A DNA stretch of 64,000 bases from Agapanthus africanus (lineage: Eukaryota; Streptophyta; Magnoliopsida; Asparagales; Amaryllidaceae): positions 68,197,396-68,261,395 of the forward strand of contig JASDDO010000016.1 of the NCBI GenBank assembly GCA_030015575.1. Reading direction: 5' to 3'. The notes under the pieces were generated by a model. The model saw only the letters and a list, made by a program, of their open reading frames with translations. It was not told where the DNA came from and searched no databases. This document shows positions 23,207 through 35,429 of this stretch, piece after piece. Made by a program: the position numbers and the translations under genes. Positions within the stretch are counted from its first letter, which is position 1. The number at the start of each line of letters is the position of its first letter.

Positions 23207-25129
23207 TATTAGTGTTTATGCCCTAAAGGTCATTACTGTATCATACTAGTTTGTATATTACTTAATGGAAGCTTGGGATATTCATAGTTGTATTGACAGT
23301 CTTGCTAAAAATGGTAGTATGCTACTTGGTTTGTTTCTACTTTAATATGTGCATGTGTTTCTTTTAACATGTCGCTTATACATATTAGTAGAGCCCTTAG
23401 GATCTTTGCTTGATTACCAGCGTTGTAATGGCAGTCACACTAGTGGGAGCTGGGTAGTCTACAAGCACATCCTTTTTTAGGTCCATAGTCGTAGGATTAT
23501 CGAGACAGGGCATCGATACTCCGGAGTAGACTGGTGTGTACGCTTCTCATCCCAGCAGGGGAAATAGTCTGTCCTGCAGCCATTAGTACGTTGTACTGGA
23601 GATAGTATACCGGTGCTCGTTGGGTTATGGGTACACCGGACAGGACTCGCAGGGAACTGTTGGTTGGTATTATACCCGTCGTCAGTTAACAGTTCCCAGG
23701 TGACATGAGTACAGCATAGTCCGCAGACTTGACACTGCTGCTTCGTCTCGAGTGTGTTCCCACTGTTCTTAGATTTCTACCTTACCACGGCTCAAAGGAG
23801 TCATGCAAACAGGTAGCAGTTGGGTGCAGTCCCAAAGCACTTGGAGACCGTGGCAGTTAGATAGGATTAGTCTCTCCCGGTATTGGGAGTTGATATCGTG
23901 ATGTGTTTGGAGAGCCATTACGCAAAGTCCCTGGCCAGGGAAAACGAGATTTACTGGTAGGATTTCCAGTAGCTTCTCAGGGTGTAAAGGGCTTCACTCC
24001 GACACGACTTATACCGCCTTTACGGGACTGACGCTTGCCGCCCCTTAGGCCCAATATGCGGTAGTCCTAGACGAACAGACCGGACTGTACGGATATTGTC
24101 ACATCAGGCTCAGTAGGAGTTCGGATGGGTTTCCTCATCGGCCTTCTTATCGACATCTACCTGGGGACCGTTACGTACAGCTAGTACCGCTTGCGGCCTG
24201 TGGTTAAACCCACTGCCAGCGTAGTGTTGAGTCTTTAGAGTACCACACAGAGAGTTTCCCTGCTTCAGGAGAAATGATATAGAGCTCGTATGGTTTTACG
24301 ACAGGGCTCGGACACATACGTGTATTTATGCACGTACGATGTTCGGACAGTTTTTCTTAGCGGATTTTGGTTTAAGCCAAATTCTAGTATTGGATTATTG
24401 GATTTATACAGTCTCAGTATTTCCATGTTTTCATTGATGGGAGGGGCATTCTTGTAATTTGTCGACAAGCTTCTAGAAGAAAGATGAGGTGGAGGCTTAG
24501 GTGGAATTTGCATTAAATGGATTAGTCACCCATGGAGTCATTCATCCAACTGAGTTAATGAAGCATTTATTGATTAATGACTCATGAGATGATTCACACA
24601 TAGTGAGTTAATGAAGCATGGTTGATATTATCATATGTTATTCATTTAATAATTATCATGCTTCATATATTCACAAATGAGACATAATTCATTATCATTC
24701 TCACTCACACCTTCTATCTCCACAAGCTCTCTCTCTCTTCAAAGAACTAACCCTAACCTCTCATGTGTTGAGATCCGAGGGTTAGCAAGACTAATAGATC
24801 CTTAATTCTCTTCTATATCTTCTAGGTTGCTTTGATTAGCACTCATAGTCACCTAGTTACCTCAAGTGAGAGGTTAAAGCTTGGAGAAGCAACTCTCGAG
24901 TGGATCTTCTATCACATCGAGGTGGCCGACGAGGAGGTGATCAACGAGAACAAGAAGGACTTGAATTTCTAGGTATAATCATCTATCATAGTAGCTAATC
25001 ACTTCTAAATAGTTGTTAGTTAGGGTTTAGCAAAGATCCGTAAAGTTAGTCGATGTTAGTTTAAACAAAATGATTGTTTTACCTATTCCGCCACCCAGCA
25101 TCATGTGGGGTGTCTAACGTCGACTTACA
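23207..25129 (+). repeat. Copia B 3' LTR (1923 bp)
   Basis: Matches the 5' LTR along its whole length. The palindrome CCCTGGCCAGGG is at 23929-23940 and the TACTGG...CCAGTA stem at 23952-23971. The target duplication AAGTG follows at 25130-25134. Confidence 0.93.
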
Positions 25130-25134
25130 AAGTG

Positions 25135-25466
25135 TACGTAGAACATACACATCATCGGTAATGGTGCTGGTTTCCTGTCAGCAGGGTTTCATAATAATTT
25201 CCAGATAACATATGTACCAGCCTGCAATGCGATGAAACATCATGAATATACAGAAAGTGATGTAGTAACAGCAACACTGAAAAATATACCTACCCAATAT
25301 ACGAGTCATACGGTTTGGTATTTAAATTACTCACAATTCTCCACTTTTGAAAACTAGTATGACTCGAGCCCAGTCATAAGGATAAGGAAATCCACCTAAG
25401 TATGAGTCGATCTATATATATATACCTAGTAGTCGGTGATCTCGCCTCAATAGTATCATGTACGAT

Positions 25467-25503
<37 letters not shown>

Positions 25504-26262
25504 CATCCTCGAGTTAAGAGTGTGGATCTAACATCATAACTATATCTCGTATGGTAAATATATCGTACGGTACCCCAAATCTGGGTACGGGTCAAATATC
25601 ATATTTATCCCATTACTCATCTGGTATCCTTATCATCATATGTCATGAACTGGGGTACAGATCTAAGTCTAGTACAAACTGATACCATCAACAAATATAT
25701 GTGTGTATGTCTGAAACACATCGCCTAAAGATCCGCTATACTATCATGTCGTATCTTCTAATACGAACCAAATCACAATACCAATCTCATGGCACCATGC
25801 CCAATCCTCATCGACTCATCTCCAAATACCATATACTATCCTCATCAACCAAATATAAGTGTATGTATATATATACACACCAACGCATCCATATATATTT
25901 ATACATAAAAACATATACACCCAAACCATATCCCGTGAATGCACGTGTGTGTTTGTTAACCTTACTCTATGGTTCACGACTAAGAACCAAACTAAATCCT
26001 TTTCTTCAAATCTCGCTAACACTATCCCATGATCTCCTAATCCTTTTCTTGCTAAGGTTCATATCTCGCAATAACCCATATATGTATATCTATATCACGT
26101 CACATCAAAATCTTATGAAATTGTGGGGGTGCTATACGCCATCCACCCGACTTCCCCCGTAGATATAAATCTACTCACCCGCTCTTGCTTGCCGATGCCG
26201 ATGTCGCCATCCTCTTCTTCATCGTCTCGACGTCTACATGGGGGTACCTACATATATAACTG
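25135..26262 (-). repeat. G1 5' LTR, continuation after Copia B
   Basis: Continues exactly where 15333 left off (compare 8303 onward in the complete LTR). It holds the right hairpin arm (25150-25162) and a shorter AT tract (about 25471-25502). It stops at ...ATATATAAC (26262), where Copia C begins with TGTTAGGATG; about 1.4 kb of the LTR is displaced beyond the window. Confidence 0.87.
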
Positions 26263-28463
26263 TTAGGATGCGGATGCGCCCCAGCCGTCAAACCGACGCC
26301 AAATGCGGAACAAAAACTTTTTACAAAACCGGCGCTACCGCAACCCAATTCCCGAATCGTTCCATTAACCGTAAACTAGCAAAATGTATAGAGTTTGAAA
26401 AGATTATACCGATTGATCCGTGTCCTTCGGTCTTCAATCTCTGCGCCAAACTCCCCGTTGTTGCGCCGACGAAGTTCGCTTCCCGATCACGCTCTTCAAG
26501 ATGCCTCCACGTCGATGAATCTGTATACGGGCTCCTGCCTCAAATACCGAGGCAACTCGGACATGAAGTTTGCTAGCCGACATGTCCAAGAATGATGTAG
26601 AGAGAGTGTGGAATATGTTGTCTCAAGATACCCAAGCATTGGGTGGAGATAAATTGGAGTTGCCATAGAGTTGTGAGCAAGGGATTTTAAGCAAAGAAAA
26701 ATCAAGCATGGAAATGGCTTAGAGAGAAGAGAATGAGCTCGGCCAGTGAAGCCATCAATCTCAGGGAATCAATAATGAAGTGGAGTTCTCCTAAAAAACA
26801 AAAAAAGGGAGGAATAAATTAATATATCTCATTCACTCACAAGAAAAACCCCAGCACCTAAAAAACAAGGTACGTCCACATCATTCCTTTTTTCACTACA
26901 CAAAACCCCTTGGATTAACAAGACCAGGCGAAATTGCAGAGAGCCCCCCAGCACAAAATCAGCCCCCTAAACAAAAACCCATGCCTCAAACAATGAAGCC
27001 CATGCTGCTCATTTAATGCACCAATCAAAGACCATGCCTATCAAAGAACATCCAGGCCCCCCTTGCCTAATGAATGCTCTCGAAATGGGCAGACCAGAAA
27101 ATCAGTGCTGGAATAAAAAGTCAAAGGCAAATTGCTCACTAAGATCAAGATGTTTTAAGACGGAAAAGGAAAATGGCAACTCCGAACGTGATCCCGTAAG
27201 GAATTACGAGATTACCCCTGAATTGTAAATACATACCTGCATTTGTATTCCGATCGAATACGAAATGCAATGAGACAAAAATATTCCTACACATTATAAT
27301 ACTAGGATCCGGCTTAAACCAAAGCCCATTAGTATTATCTGTCCGAACCATATGCACGTGCATGTTCGAACCCTGCCATAAAACCATACGGCATCTACAA
27401 CGTTTCGCCCGAACTTGGGAAGCTGTCTGTGGGGGACTCTAACGACTCATCAAGACACTGGCACTGGGTATAACCACTAGCACGTGAGAGGTACTAGCTG
27501 TATGTAACGGTTGCCCATGTATTGATCGGAAGGGAAGCTGACGAGTGAACTCATCCAGAAACCCTACTGAGCCTGACAGCGACAATATACGTACAGTCCG
27601 GTCCGTTCGTCTATGAGTATCGCATATAGGGCCTAGGGGGCTGGTAAACGTCAGATCCCCAATAGCGGTATAAGTCTTGTTAGAGTAAAGCACAGAACAC
27701 CCTGAGATATTACTGGAATACCTACCAGTAAATCTCGATTACCCTGGCCAGGGATTTCGTGTAATGGCTCTCCTAAACACAGTACGATCTCATGCCCAAT
27801 ACTGGGAGAGAAGAATCCCCGACGATCCGCTCACTGCCTCCATGTGGCTCGGGACAGTACCCAACTAAAACCTGTTTGCACGGCTCCTTTGAGCCATGGT
27901 AGGGTAGTAATCAAAGCACAGTGGGAACTCACACGAGACAAATGACGATCTCAGGTCGACAGACTAACCTGTACACATGTCACCTGGGAACTGCTATCTG
28001 ACGATTTGTCTAATACCAAGTTGCATGTTCCCGGCGAGTCTTATTCCATGTACTCATAACCCAATGAGCACCTGTATACATCTTAGGTGAACCTACTGAC
28101 ACCAATGGCTTGTGAGACCGGCCATCGCCCCTCGTCGGGGTCTCGACTGTATACACTAGTCTACTCTGCAGTATCGATGCCCTGTCTCGAAACTCCCACG
28201 ACTAGGGACACTTTAAGGATGTGCTTATAGACCCCAGCTCCCACGTATATGATCGCCATCATACTGCTGGCAGTCAAGCAAGAATCCTATTGGCTCTATC
28301 AACATGCAATAGTGAACTAAAGCATGAACACGATGATAAAGACAAACCAGATAGCATACTATCATCTCGAGCAAGACTGTCCTATCGGTATAGGTCCTCC
28401 CTAAATCATTGCAATCACGTACCAGCGATCTAATAATTGACTTTGAGGGCACTATATCCAACA
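26263..28463 (-). repeat. Copia C 3' LTR (2201 bp)
   Basis: On the minus strand TGTTGGATATAGTGCCC... to ...CATCCTAACA. It aligns with the Copia A LTR (2239-4296) over most of its length. The palindrome CCCTGGCCAGGG is at 27742-27753 and the TACTGG...CCAGTA stem at 27711-27729. Confidence 0.82.
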
Positions 28464-30970
28464 ATCTCCCACTTGCACTTAAGGCTAATTATTGCGATGT
28501 CGCGTACTCACAGCTCGTGTGATACCGAACATCCAACTCCTCTACTAATCAGTTTCACAAAACTCGTTTGTAAAACTATTGTGTTCGAGAAATAGTCTCA
28601 GTGAGTGGATCCGCCCTGATATTTCTTTCTATGTCTCTCTTTGTCTCAAGTTCGCTGAGAAAGCCATCTCTCGAATTGAGTAATACTTGTCTTATAATAT
28701 GTCTGGATATCTGATGGGACCTAGCTCACAAGTGAACTCTAAATCGAGCAAACTTCTTAGACTATATCGTCAACTGAAATTAATCGGTATCCTGCGCCAT
28801 TCCTTCCTCATCATCCGCCTGGACTACCTGTCCAAACTACTTCCCTTCGTTATAAGGAAAACTATAACTCTGACAGTCACTCTGTCATCTGGGTCACCTT
28901 GGAAGCCTGGAATGATAACTGTCTCCCGAAGGAGGCTGTCGTTATCAAATCCCTAGAACAACCACTTATGTTCATAAGCTGCTTCCGAATATTTCTCCAG
29001 GATTGGAATAATATATCAACCTATTGTATCTAGTGCAAAAAACAACATATGATATTATATCCATATCCTATGTGGAGAAACTACTGTATGACAACCACGG
29101 TATAACCGATCGTAGTGTAGGAATTTCACTTCCTACTATGTGTATGTCATCCAAGTACCTGGACATCACACCCTACTACCTTCTTAAGAGATCCATCTCC
29201 TATTCTGATGAAGTCAAAACCTATGACCGTCACATCAAAAATAGATGATCTATCTCCGCTATATTTGCTTTAGTCTATAAATAGACATAAGCTACTTATC
29301 CACTACGCTTCCGCTGCTCCCACTGACTACGACAAACCTCTGGCAGAATAACTTATACATGCACTTCTAAAGTAAACTTTAGAACGACGCAATACTCATC
29401 TTCCTGCCGGGACTCATAGTCTGGAACAACAGTACTGTCAAGTCTGGGTAAACAAGAACCTCCCTGTCACCGTCTTTGAGGCTATCAGAGTACCTCTCGG
29501 GTGTCTGAGGTTACCCACCATATCTGCGGAGTGGCTCATAGAATGTCAAGCCTGATCGAATCTTTAGGTCCTATTAAATTTTCCGTAATCTTTTGCGGTT
29601 CTGGAATCTCTTCCAGTTCTACCATACTCCCACTTCTGTTTTCTGAAAAAATCCATTTTATTGAAACTGTGGCGAGTCAAGAACAATATCACTATTGATC
29701 TTCCAGATGGTAGAAAGTTAACCCTTGTCAAAGCCCGGGTTAACCCACAAACTGGCATTACAGAAACGTGCCTTGAGTTATCCAGAGTCTGGTTTAAGCA
29801 TAAGCCGGACAACTCCCCGTACCTTAATATCATTAAGATACGAACCATTCTATATACAATAAAGAAATAAAGGCACTAATTTAATTGGAACAAGATTCAA
29901 ATCATGCAGCTGTCTCCAGTGCATGTCAACTAAATGGAGAAAGGCCGATCAGCATTACTCAACTTAGGAGTGCGTCCAATTATAAGTAACTTGAAAGAGA
30001 AACAAGTTTCTCAAAACCATTATTATCAACTGAATACCTCATACAAGTATCTACATCTTCGATCACCTTGAAGAATCCTGATACTCGCAACACTTGGTTC
30101 TCTACTTTATTCCTGTACCTATAACTTCTCAAACTTGGACCTTGTATTTCTACGAAACACTTGTCTAAGACTTGAGAAGTCATAAGTAAATAGAATACAG
30201 TACGAGGACCAACCCCTTTGTCCTAATGGACACTGGACAACATACAATACTATGTATAAGTTCCCTGAGTTGAATAACTCAAAGTCTGTGCGTCGTAGGT
30301 TGAAAACTGTCCCCAGGCGATTTCCTCAAATATCACCAATTACAACGAATTCCGATATAATGAGGATGATCACCGAATTCCCAATAACTTACTCCCACTC
30401 ATCATCTGTAAAACCATACAGATGTGAGAATCATACCTGGTAAATATATACCCTGGAGGAAGGGTCTAATTGGGAAATCAGTTTTCTATTAACAATACAC
30501 AGTGAAACTGAAACATGAATATGTTTCGAAGGGGTATCCGGGTATTCCTAGTAACGCCTCTTCCAATATCAGATTCATGACTGTAACCGTATATTTCCTT
30601 GCCATCTCTCCAATTCCCTTTATTTGTCTTTACTCATTACCTTCTGTACACCATCGTTAGGCTAAGTGGTTTTCTTCCTTCTCTACCGTTCGGCACCAGC
30701 CTATGGTTTGAAAGAAGACTAACTAATTAGCATAATAGGTGTACTCTCCTAATCCTTGGAGCACTCACAACCTGAGAGAAGTTAAGGATAAAAGACAACT
30801 GAATAAATCTTAATCCTATTTCTCCTGAACCAGAATCCATCCTCGAAAAAGTTCCTTCGAGTTCGTATATAACCATACGATGGATTTATCCAATGGAATT
30901 GGATGTTCGTAATGATACGGGGTGTTCTGGAGAAATACAAAGGTGAAGTAGGAGTGGCGTTGAGATACGT
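28464..30970 (-). pseudogene. Copia C decayed pol (integrase end to RNase H)
   Basis: The reverse complement aligns with Copia A 1-2238 in order, for example around 30190-30260 with A 200-290 and 29640-29850 with A 650-850. No long open frame remains. It holds remnants of the integrase end, RT and RNase H and ends at the polypurine tract GTGCAAGTGGGAGAT. A fossil with many breaks. Confidence 0.75.
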
Positions 30971-31409
30971 TGTCACGACCCGAAAGAGCACGTGACTGGC
31001 CCTTGAACCATATGAAGTCTATAGGACTCCGTCTGATCCAAGTAAGCCAAAAGCCCAGAAATCTAAAACCATATTAAGGAAAAATAAACAAACAAGCAAT
31101 ATACTATACAACGCCGAAAGGCGAGGATAAAAATTTAAAACAAACCCAGATAAGCATGAAAACTGTAACACTACTGAGCGCGACTCTATGGTCGAAATAA
31201 TTCATCCCTAGTGTCTGAGTCTGAAACAATATACATGCTTTGGTTGATGGAATTTCTAGATACAATGAATAATACAAGTACAATGGTGGTTCTTGATGCA
31301 AAAGAACCCACCTACCAAAAGCAATTCACCCGCAAGGAAGCAGTATGCCAGAAATGCCGCAATGGAACCTGTACGGCAGAACCTGCAAGAACTGTGGCAC
31401 AATGGGGGT

Positions 31410-31422
31410 GAGTTGCCAACTC
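31410..31422 (-). other. Conserved LTR dyad GAGTTG-N-CAACTC (D)
   Basis: A 13-bp dyad preceded on the plus strand by GTGGCACAATGGGGGT. The same unit occurs in D (61187-61199), E (35981-35993, 43712-43724), G1 (14426-14438; decayed at 7408-7420) and, in the other orientation, F (50542-50554, 58362-58374). It lies about 440-660 bp from the 3' end of each LTR in the sense direction. Confidence 0.75.
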
Positions 31423-31663
31423 GTGAATAGAAAATATCTACAAGCAGAAATCGAATGCAAGACATAATCCTAGGTCAAAACGATCAGTAAATAATATAAC
31501 CCTCAAGAGTAAGTCTGAAGCATGAAAATGTGGCAGTGTAACATCTAATCATGTAGGTAGTGCCAAGTACTCGTGCCAGTGCCTCAGATAATAACATGTC
31601 ACAATGTAAGGTATGTCTTCATGAAGTAAACATGATGAAGTACCAATGGATATCAATACATAT

Positions 31664-31737
31664 ATATTAGCGTCCCATTCCACTAATATTGGTGTAAGGG
31701 TATATATAACAGCGCCCTCGTACCCTGTTAGATATAC
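31664..31737 (-). other. Twin hairpin block next to TATATATA (D)
   Basis: ATATTAG (31664-31670) pairs with CTAATAT (31683-31689); GTATATATAAC (31700-31710) pairs with GTTAGATATAC (31727-31737) with one mismatch. About 50 bp of this block is identical in E (from about 36579), although the surrounding LTR sequence differs. Confidence 0.65.
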
Positions 31738-31763
31738 AAATGAAGTGTGATCAATGCAGTCAA

Positions 31764-31848
31764 GTCTGTATGTAATCAATGTCCGTATGTAATCAATGTC
31801 TGTATGTAATCAAGGTCTGTATGTAATCAATGTCTGTATGTATATGTG
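31764..31848. repeat. 17-bp tandem repeat, 5 units
   Basis: Units GTCTGTATGTAATCAAT with small changes. The other D LTR has only three units (61541 to about 61591), so two were gained or lost after insertion. Confidence 0.85.
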
Positions 31849-32609
31849 AATCCCGTCCACCTGTCACCCAATGTCAACACGCATTATACATGCAAATATG
31901 AGGATATAATCAAAATCATGGAGATCATCATGAAACCCGTGCCTAGCATCGACACGTAAATCCTCATCTATCGGGCTCCGTCAATCCGGATCAGCCCACG
32001 GGCTTTGTCTGTGGAATCGGCCCTCGGCCCCGGCAGTACGCCCATATCCATCTATCAACTCTGGTCAGTATCCTCCGGATAACTGCCAGGTCCAACCAAT
32101 CACCGGTAAGTAGTGGTCCCACTGCCAGGCTCACCGTCTACTACACAGCGAAACCGTTCTCGCCCCGGGGTACCATACCGGGTCCACCATGTACCCGTAA
32201 TCGGCCTCATCCAACTCCTCGATTCGGGTTCACATATATCACTCTAGCACCGAGAAAACACATGGTGGACGCACCGAAATATCATATCAAGGGAAACCGG
32301 GTTTTTAAATAATTAACTATTCTCTTTTGAAATATCCACGGTTCCCCAAATCCAGAATTAACATGGAAACAATATATCTCAATGCGTAATCTAAACAAGT
32401 ATGTAGATATCAACGTATGTGTGCACTGGTATGAATATACAGTGTGCATGTGCGCAGGTATGAAGATATCAATATATGTGTACAAGTATGGGTATGTGAC
32501 ATATAAATAAAATGCAAGTATAACAGTATATCATGCAACATGGAAATAATAGTATGCACATACAAGGTCATATCCTGATGCAATAATGTTACTGTGTAGT
32601 GACATGGTA

Positions 32610-32675
32610 ATTATCGATGATGAAGTGTGTGAGCCGGCAAGCAAGTGTACGTGGAACATACGCATCATCGATAAT
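32610..32675 (-). other. Covarying LTR hairpin (D)
   Basis: ATTATCGATGATG (32610-32622) pairs perfectly with CATCATCGATAAT (32663-32675). The other LTR copy (62353-62365 with 62406-62418) has one mismatch. Flanks on the plus strand are GTGACATGGTA and GGTGCGGGTG, as in G1 and E. Confidence 0.75.
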
Positions 32676-33908
32676 GGTGCGGGTGTTCTAGCAACATGAT
32701 AGTAATATAGCAATAAACATATGCAAAGCAATGTGAATAGCATGAATATGCGGAAATCAAATAATCAACACCACAGTGAAGAATCTACTATTCAAACTAC
32801 AGATCTAAGTATCAAGTAAATCGGGAGAGGTATGGAAATCACCTAAATCTGAGTCGATATGTATATATAGTAGTCGGTGATCCCGCCTCAGTAGTATCAC
32901 GTACGATACAGTATATCATATGACATCCTCAAGTCATGAGTGCGGATCTATCATCAATATAAAGCTCGTACGGTAAATCGTCGTACGGCATCCCAATAGC
33001 TGGGTAAGGGTCAGTATCACATTCCTCTCATCAAATTTCAGGTATCATTATCATCATATCACCTAATCTGGGGTACCGATCTTAGTCAAGTACAAATCGA
33101 TACCATCTATAAAGTATGAATGTGGGGGTAAACACACATCCAAAGCCCGCAAGAATCGCATGCCGTATCCCAAATATGAATCATATCAAATCACCGATCT
33201 CACGACACAATGCCCAAAACCATCGACTCATCTCCAATGTCATCCAATATCATCATCAACACAGTGTAAATATAAGGAATATACAAGTGTGTGCGTAAGG
33301 GTGTAAACCTATCCTAGGGTTCGCAACTAGGAAATATTCTAGCTTACTTCTAACCCTATCATATCTAACACATCTCAAATAATCCACGACACTATATTAT
33401 CATATATAAACACATAAGGTATACCAACTACGGACTGCGGGGGTGCTATACGCCATCCACCCGACTTCCCCCTGTAGATATAATCTACTCACCTTGTGTC
33501 TTTTTTTGTCGACACCGCCACGCGCTTTCTTGTCGTCCCGAAGTCTTCATGGGATACCTACACGTCAAAGTATCGTAATGCACATTAAAACCAAATCAAA
33601 TCTACAACGGCACACGAAACCCAAAACGATACGATAAGAGGCCTATAGATTAGAACCTATGGGCACGCCTTCCAAAACAATCAATAAATCCTCTATATCG
33701 TCGTATAAACGCCAAATAGTCGAGGTAAAACACGGATACACAAATTCCAGATTTCAAAATACGAGATACAGAAACAGAATCAAAACAATCGGAGAAAGGG
33801 GTCCCAGATTTCACCCTAGGTCAAATTAGACAAATCTATACATGCCAGGGGTCTAATCTATACATGTAGGAGCAGCAGAACCAAAACGATGCCAAATAGG
33901 GCAGGTAT

Positions 33909-33925
33909 GGCCGCAAATTGCGGCC
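33909..33925. other. GGCCGCAAATTGCGGCC palindrome (D)
   Basis: Seventeen-bp dyad, also at 63654-63670 in the other D LTR and conserved in E and G1. A further GCGGCC half site lies about 25 bp to the right. Confidence 0.72.
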
Positions 33926-34964
33926 AATTAGAATAAATCTGCGGCCGGTTTAATGAGTTAGGGGCTGGGTTCTTGTGTGGTGGTTCTAGGGTGCCTGCAC
34001 GTCTCACTGTCCAATCAATTTTATTTTAGAATGTCTCGGGTGATAGCAGATTCCCAAATACAATCCCAGAATTGCAGTTTTTCCCGACATCGTCTCATAA
34101 ATCCGTATTCTGGGTTAAAGCTTCACGTTAGGGTCCAATATAATATCACACCAAGATTCTAAGGTCACAACAAGTCCTAGTTTCACTTCACAACTCAATT
34201 TTTCCTCAAACTCTAACTAGGTTATCCTCAAAACCACAAAAACACACAATATCGATATGAAACTTGAATCGGAGCTTAAGCACAAGAAATACCACTCTAA
34301 TTGTGAAGGAATTACCTCATAAGACCCACATGAATCCTCAACAACGCCAAAACGAATGCTTTCTTGGTCCATCCTATAGCTTGCAAGCTTGTGCACATTT
34401 TTTGTGAAATGATAGTGGGGTTTTGGAGTTGTTTTCATGGTGATTTGAGGAGTTGAAGAGGGGAGGAGCAGGAGCAGCAGCAGCAACAAGAGGGAGAGGG
34501 AGAGAAATGAGTGAAGGTTGAAGAGGAAATGGCTAAGTCTTTAGTCAAAGAAGCCCATACCTCTCTCTCTCACACACCATACCTCATATAATAATCCTTT
34601 TCCATTTTCTTTTCTTTTCTTTTTCTTTCCCTTTAAATTCCTTCTCACTAGAATAGTAAACCCAAAGTGAACCATTGCAAGAAAAATGCACAAGTGTGAG
34701 AAAATGATATGTGCATGTTTTGCACAAAATTGCTAAAAAACCGATTAGCGATTTTTAATCGCGATTAGCACTAAATTAGCATATAACTAATCATTAAAAA
34801 CCTAAAAATGGCATAATACCATAAAATAACCTATTTTAGAATTTTCCCTAATTTCCCCCCATTTATTTGTATTTAATTATACCGAATTATTAAAATATTC
34901 AATAAAATAATATTAATTTATAAATTTCCCCAAAAATAATATTTTATTATTTTGAAGTGTTACA

Positions 34965-35429
34965 ATCTACCCCCCGAAAATAAATTCGGTCCCCAAGTAC
35001 TAGAACATTCAGTAACAATCCAAGTTGTCGGATACGTGAAAATCGAATCACAAAATCACAAATCATAAATACCGTCGGCGGTAGTCCCTCCCTCAATGTC
35101 GAGATGGTGCCGGTGCATCCAATGCTAGCAGCGCAAGATATCTACTTGCCTCTTGCTCACGGTCTGGCGTCCTCTTTCTCTGGGTCCTCATCTTCTCTGT
35201 AGATTACCAATCTCACAATCGATCGGCTCATCGGCCCTGTCAGGTGTGCTAACGGGGACGATTCCGTTCTGGCACTTCTCTGGTCATCTCTCGGTCAATC
35301 CTCACGACCACTCGTAAAGCAACATGTCACTGGCGTCGGCCTCTGGCTCTCTGAATGCACATCACACATCTGATCCTAGGTGCAAACATCATTGCAGCAA
35401 TGTCCTGGAAGGAATCCTGCATAAGGTCT
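34965..35429 (-). other. Gypsy D interior, piece 1, with polypurine block
   Basis: Starts with the polypurine block (34965-34994; minus strand GGGGACCGAATTTATTTTCG then GGGGGGTAGAT). The remainder is non-coding. It ends in GGTCT (35425-35429), the target duplication of E, and continues at 47072. Confidence 0.78.

Larger units (their letters stand above)
15334..25129 (+). mobile_element. Copia B: full-length Ty1/Copia element
   Basis: A 9796-bp element with LTRs of 1920 and 1923 bp, PBS, long leader, gag-pol in Copia order (gag, protease, integrase, RT, RNase H), polypurine tract, and a 5-bp target duplication AAGTG (15329-15333 and 25130-25134). The empty target site is preserved in the other G1 LTR (8298-8302). 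I count about 8 differences in the first 195 bp of the LTR pair, so it is moderately old. LTR to LTR it looks whole, but the coding part is broken several times. The clade within Copia is not settled by eye. Confidence 0.93.
6751..26262 (-). mobile_element. Gypsy G1: non-autonomous (LARD-like) LTR element, interrupted by Copia B
   Basis: Read on the minus strand it has a 5' LTR (13769-15333 plus 25135-26262, split by Copia B and cut off by Copia C), a PBS at 13753-13764, a 2.85-kb interior without recognisable gag-pol, a polypurine block at 10918-10946 and a complete 4167-bp 3' LTR (6751-10917). Ends are TGT...ACA. LARD elements (large retrotransposon derivatives) have this pattern of multi-kb LTRs around a non-coding interior. 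In the first 130 bp of the two LTRs I count about 11 differences, more than in the other pairs, so it is the oldest Gypsy insertion here, as its position in the nest requires. Confidence 0.85.
26263..30970 (-). mobile_element. Copia C: Copia fossil inserted in the G1 LTR, cut by Gypsy D
   Basis: Minus-strand element of the Copia A family: 3' LTR at 26263-28463, polypurine tract at 28464-28478, then decayed pol up to 30970, where the D LTR begins. The 5' half and 5' LTR lie beyond D, outside the window. The left target duplication is probably ATAAC (26258-26262); the partner is not visible. The coding part is broken many times. Confidence 0.82.
30971..34964 (-). repeat. Gypsy D 3' LTR (3994 bp)
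   Basis: TGTCACGACCCGAAAG... to ...GAAGTGTTACA, matching 60748-64000. Modules: dyad GAGTTGCCAACTC (31410-31422), twin hairpins (31664-31737), a 17-bp tandem repeat (31764-31848), the CGGGCTCCGTC block (about 31974-32200), the covarying hairpin (32610-32675), the GGCCGC palindrome (33909-33925), and a short CAG run (about 34466-34490) beside a CT tract. Confidence 0.9.

Noticed and set aside
34217-34489. Open frame starting with eight leucines, resembling a signal peptide
   Set aside because: It arises from the short CAG run in the D LTR on the minus strand and has no further protein features.
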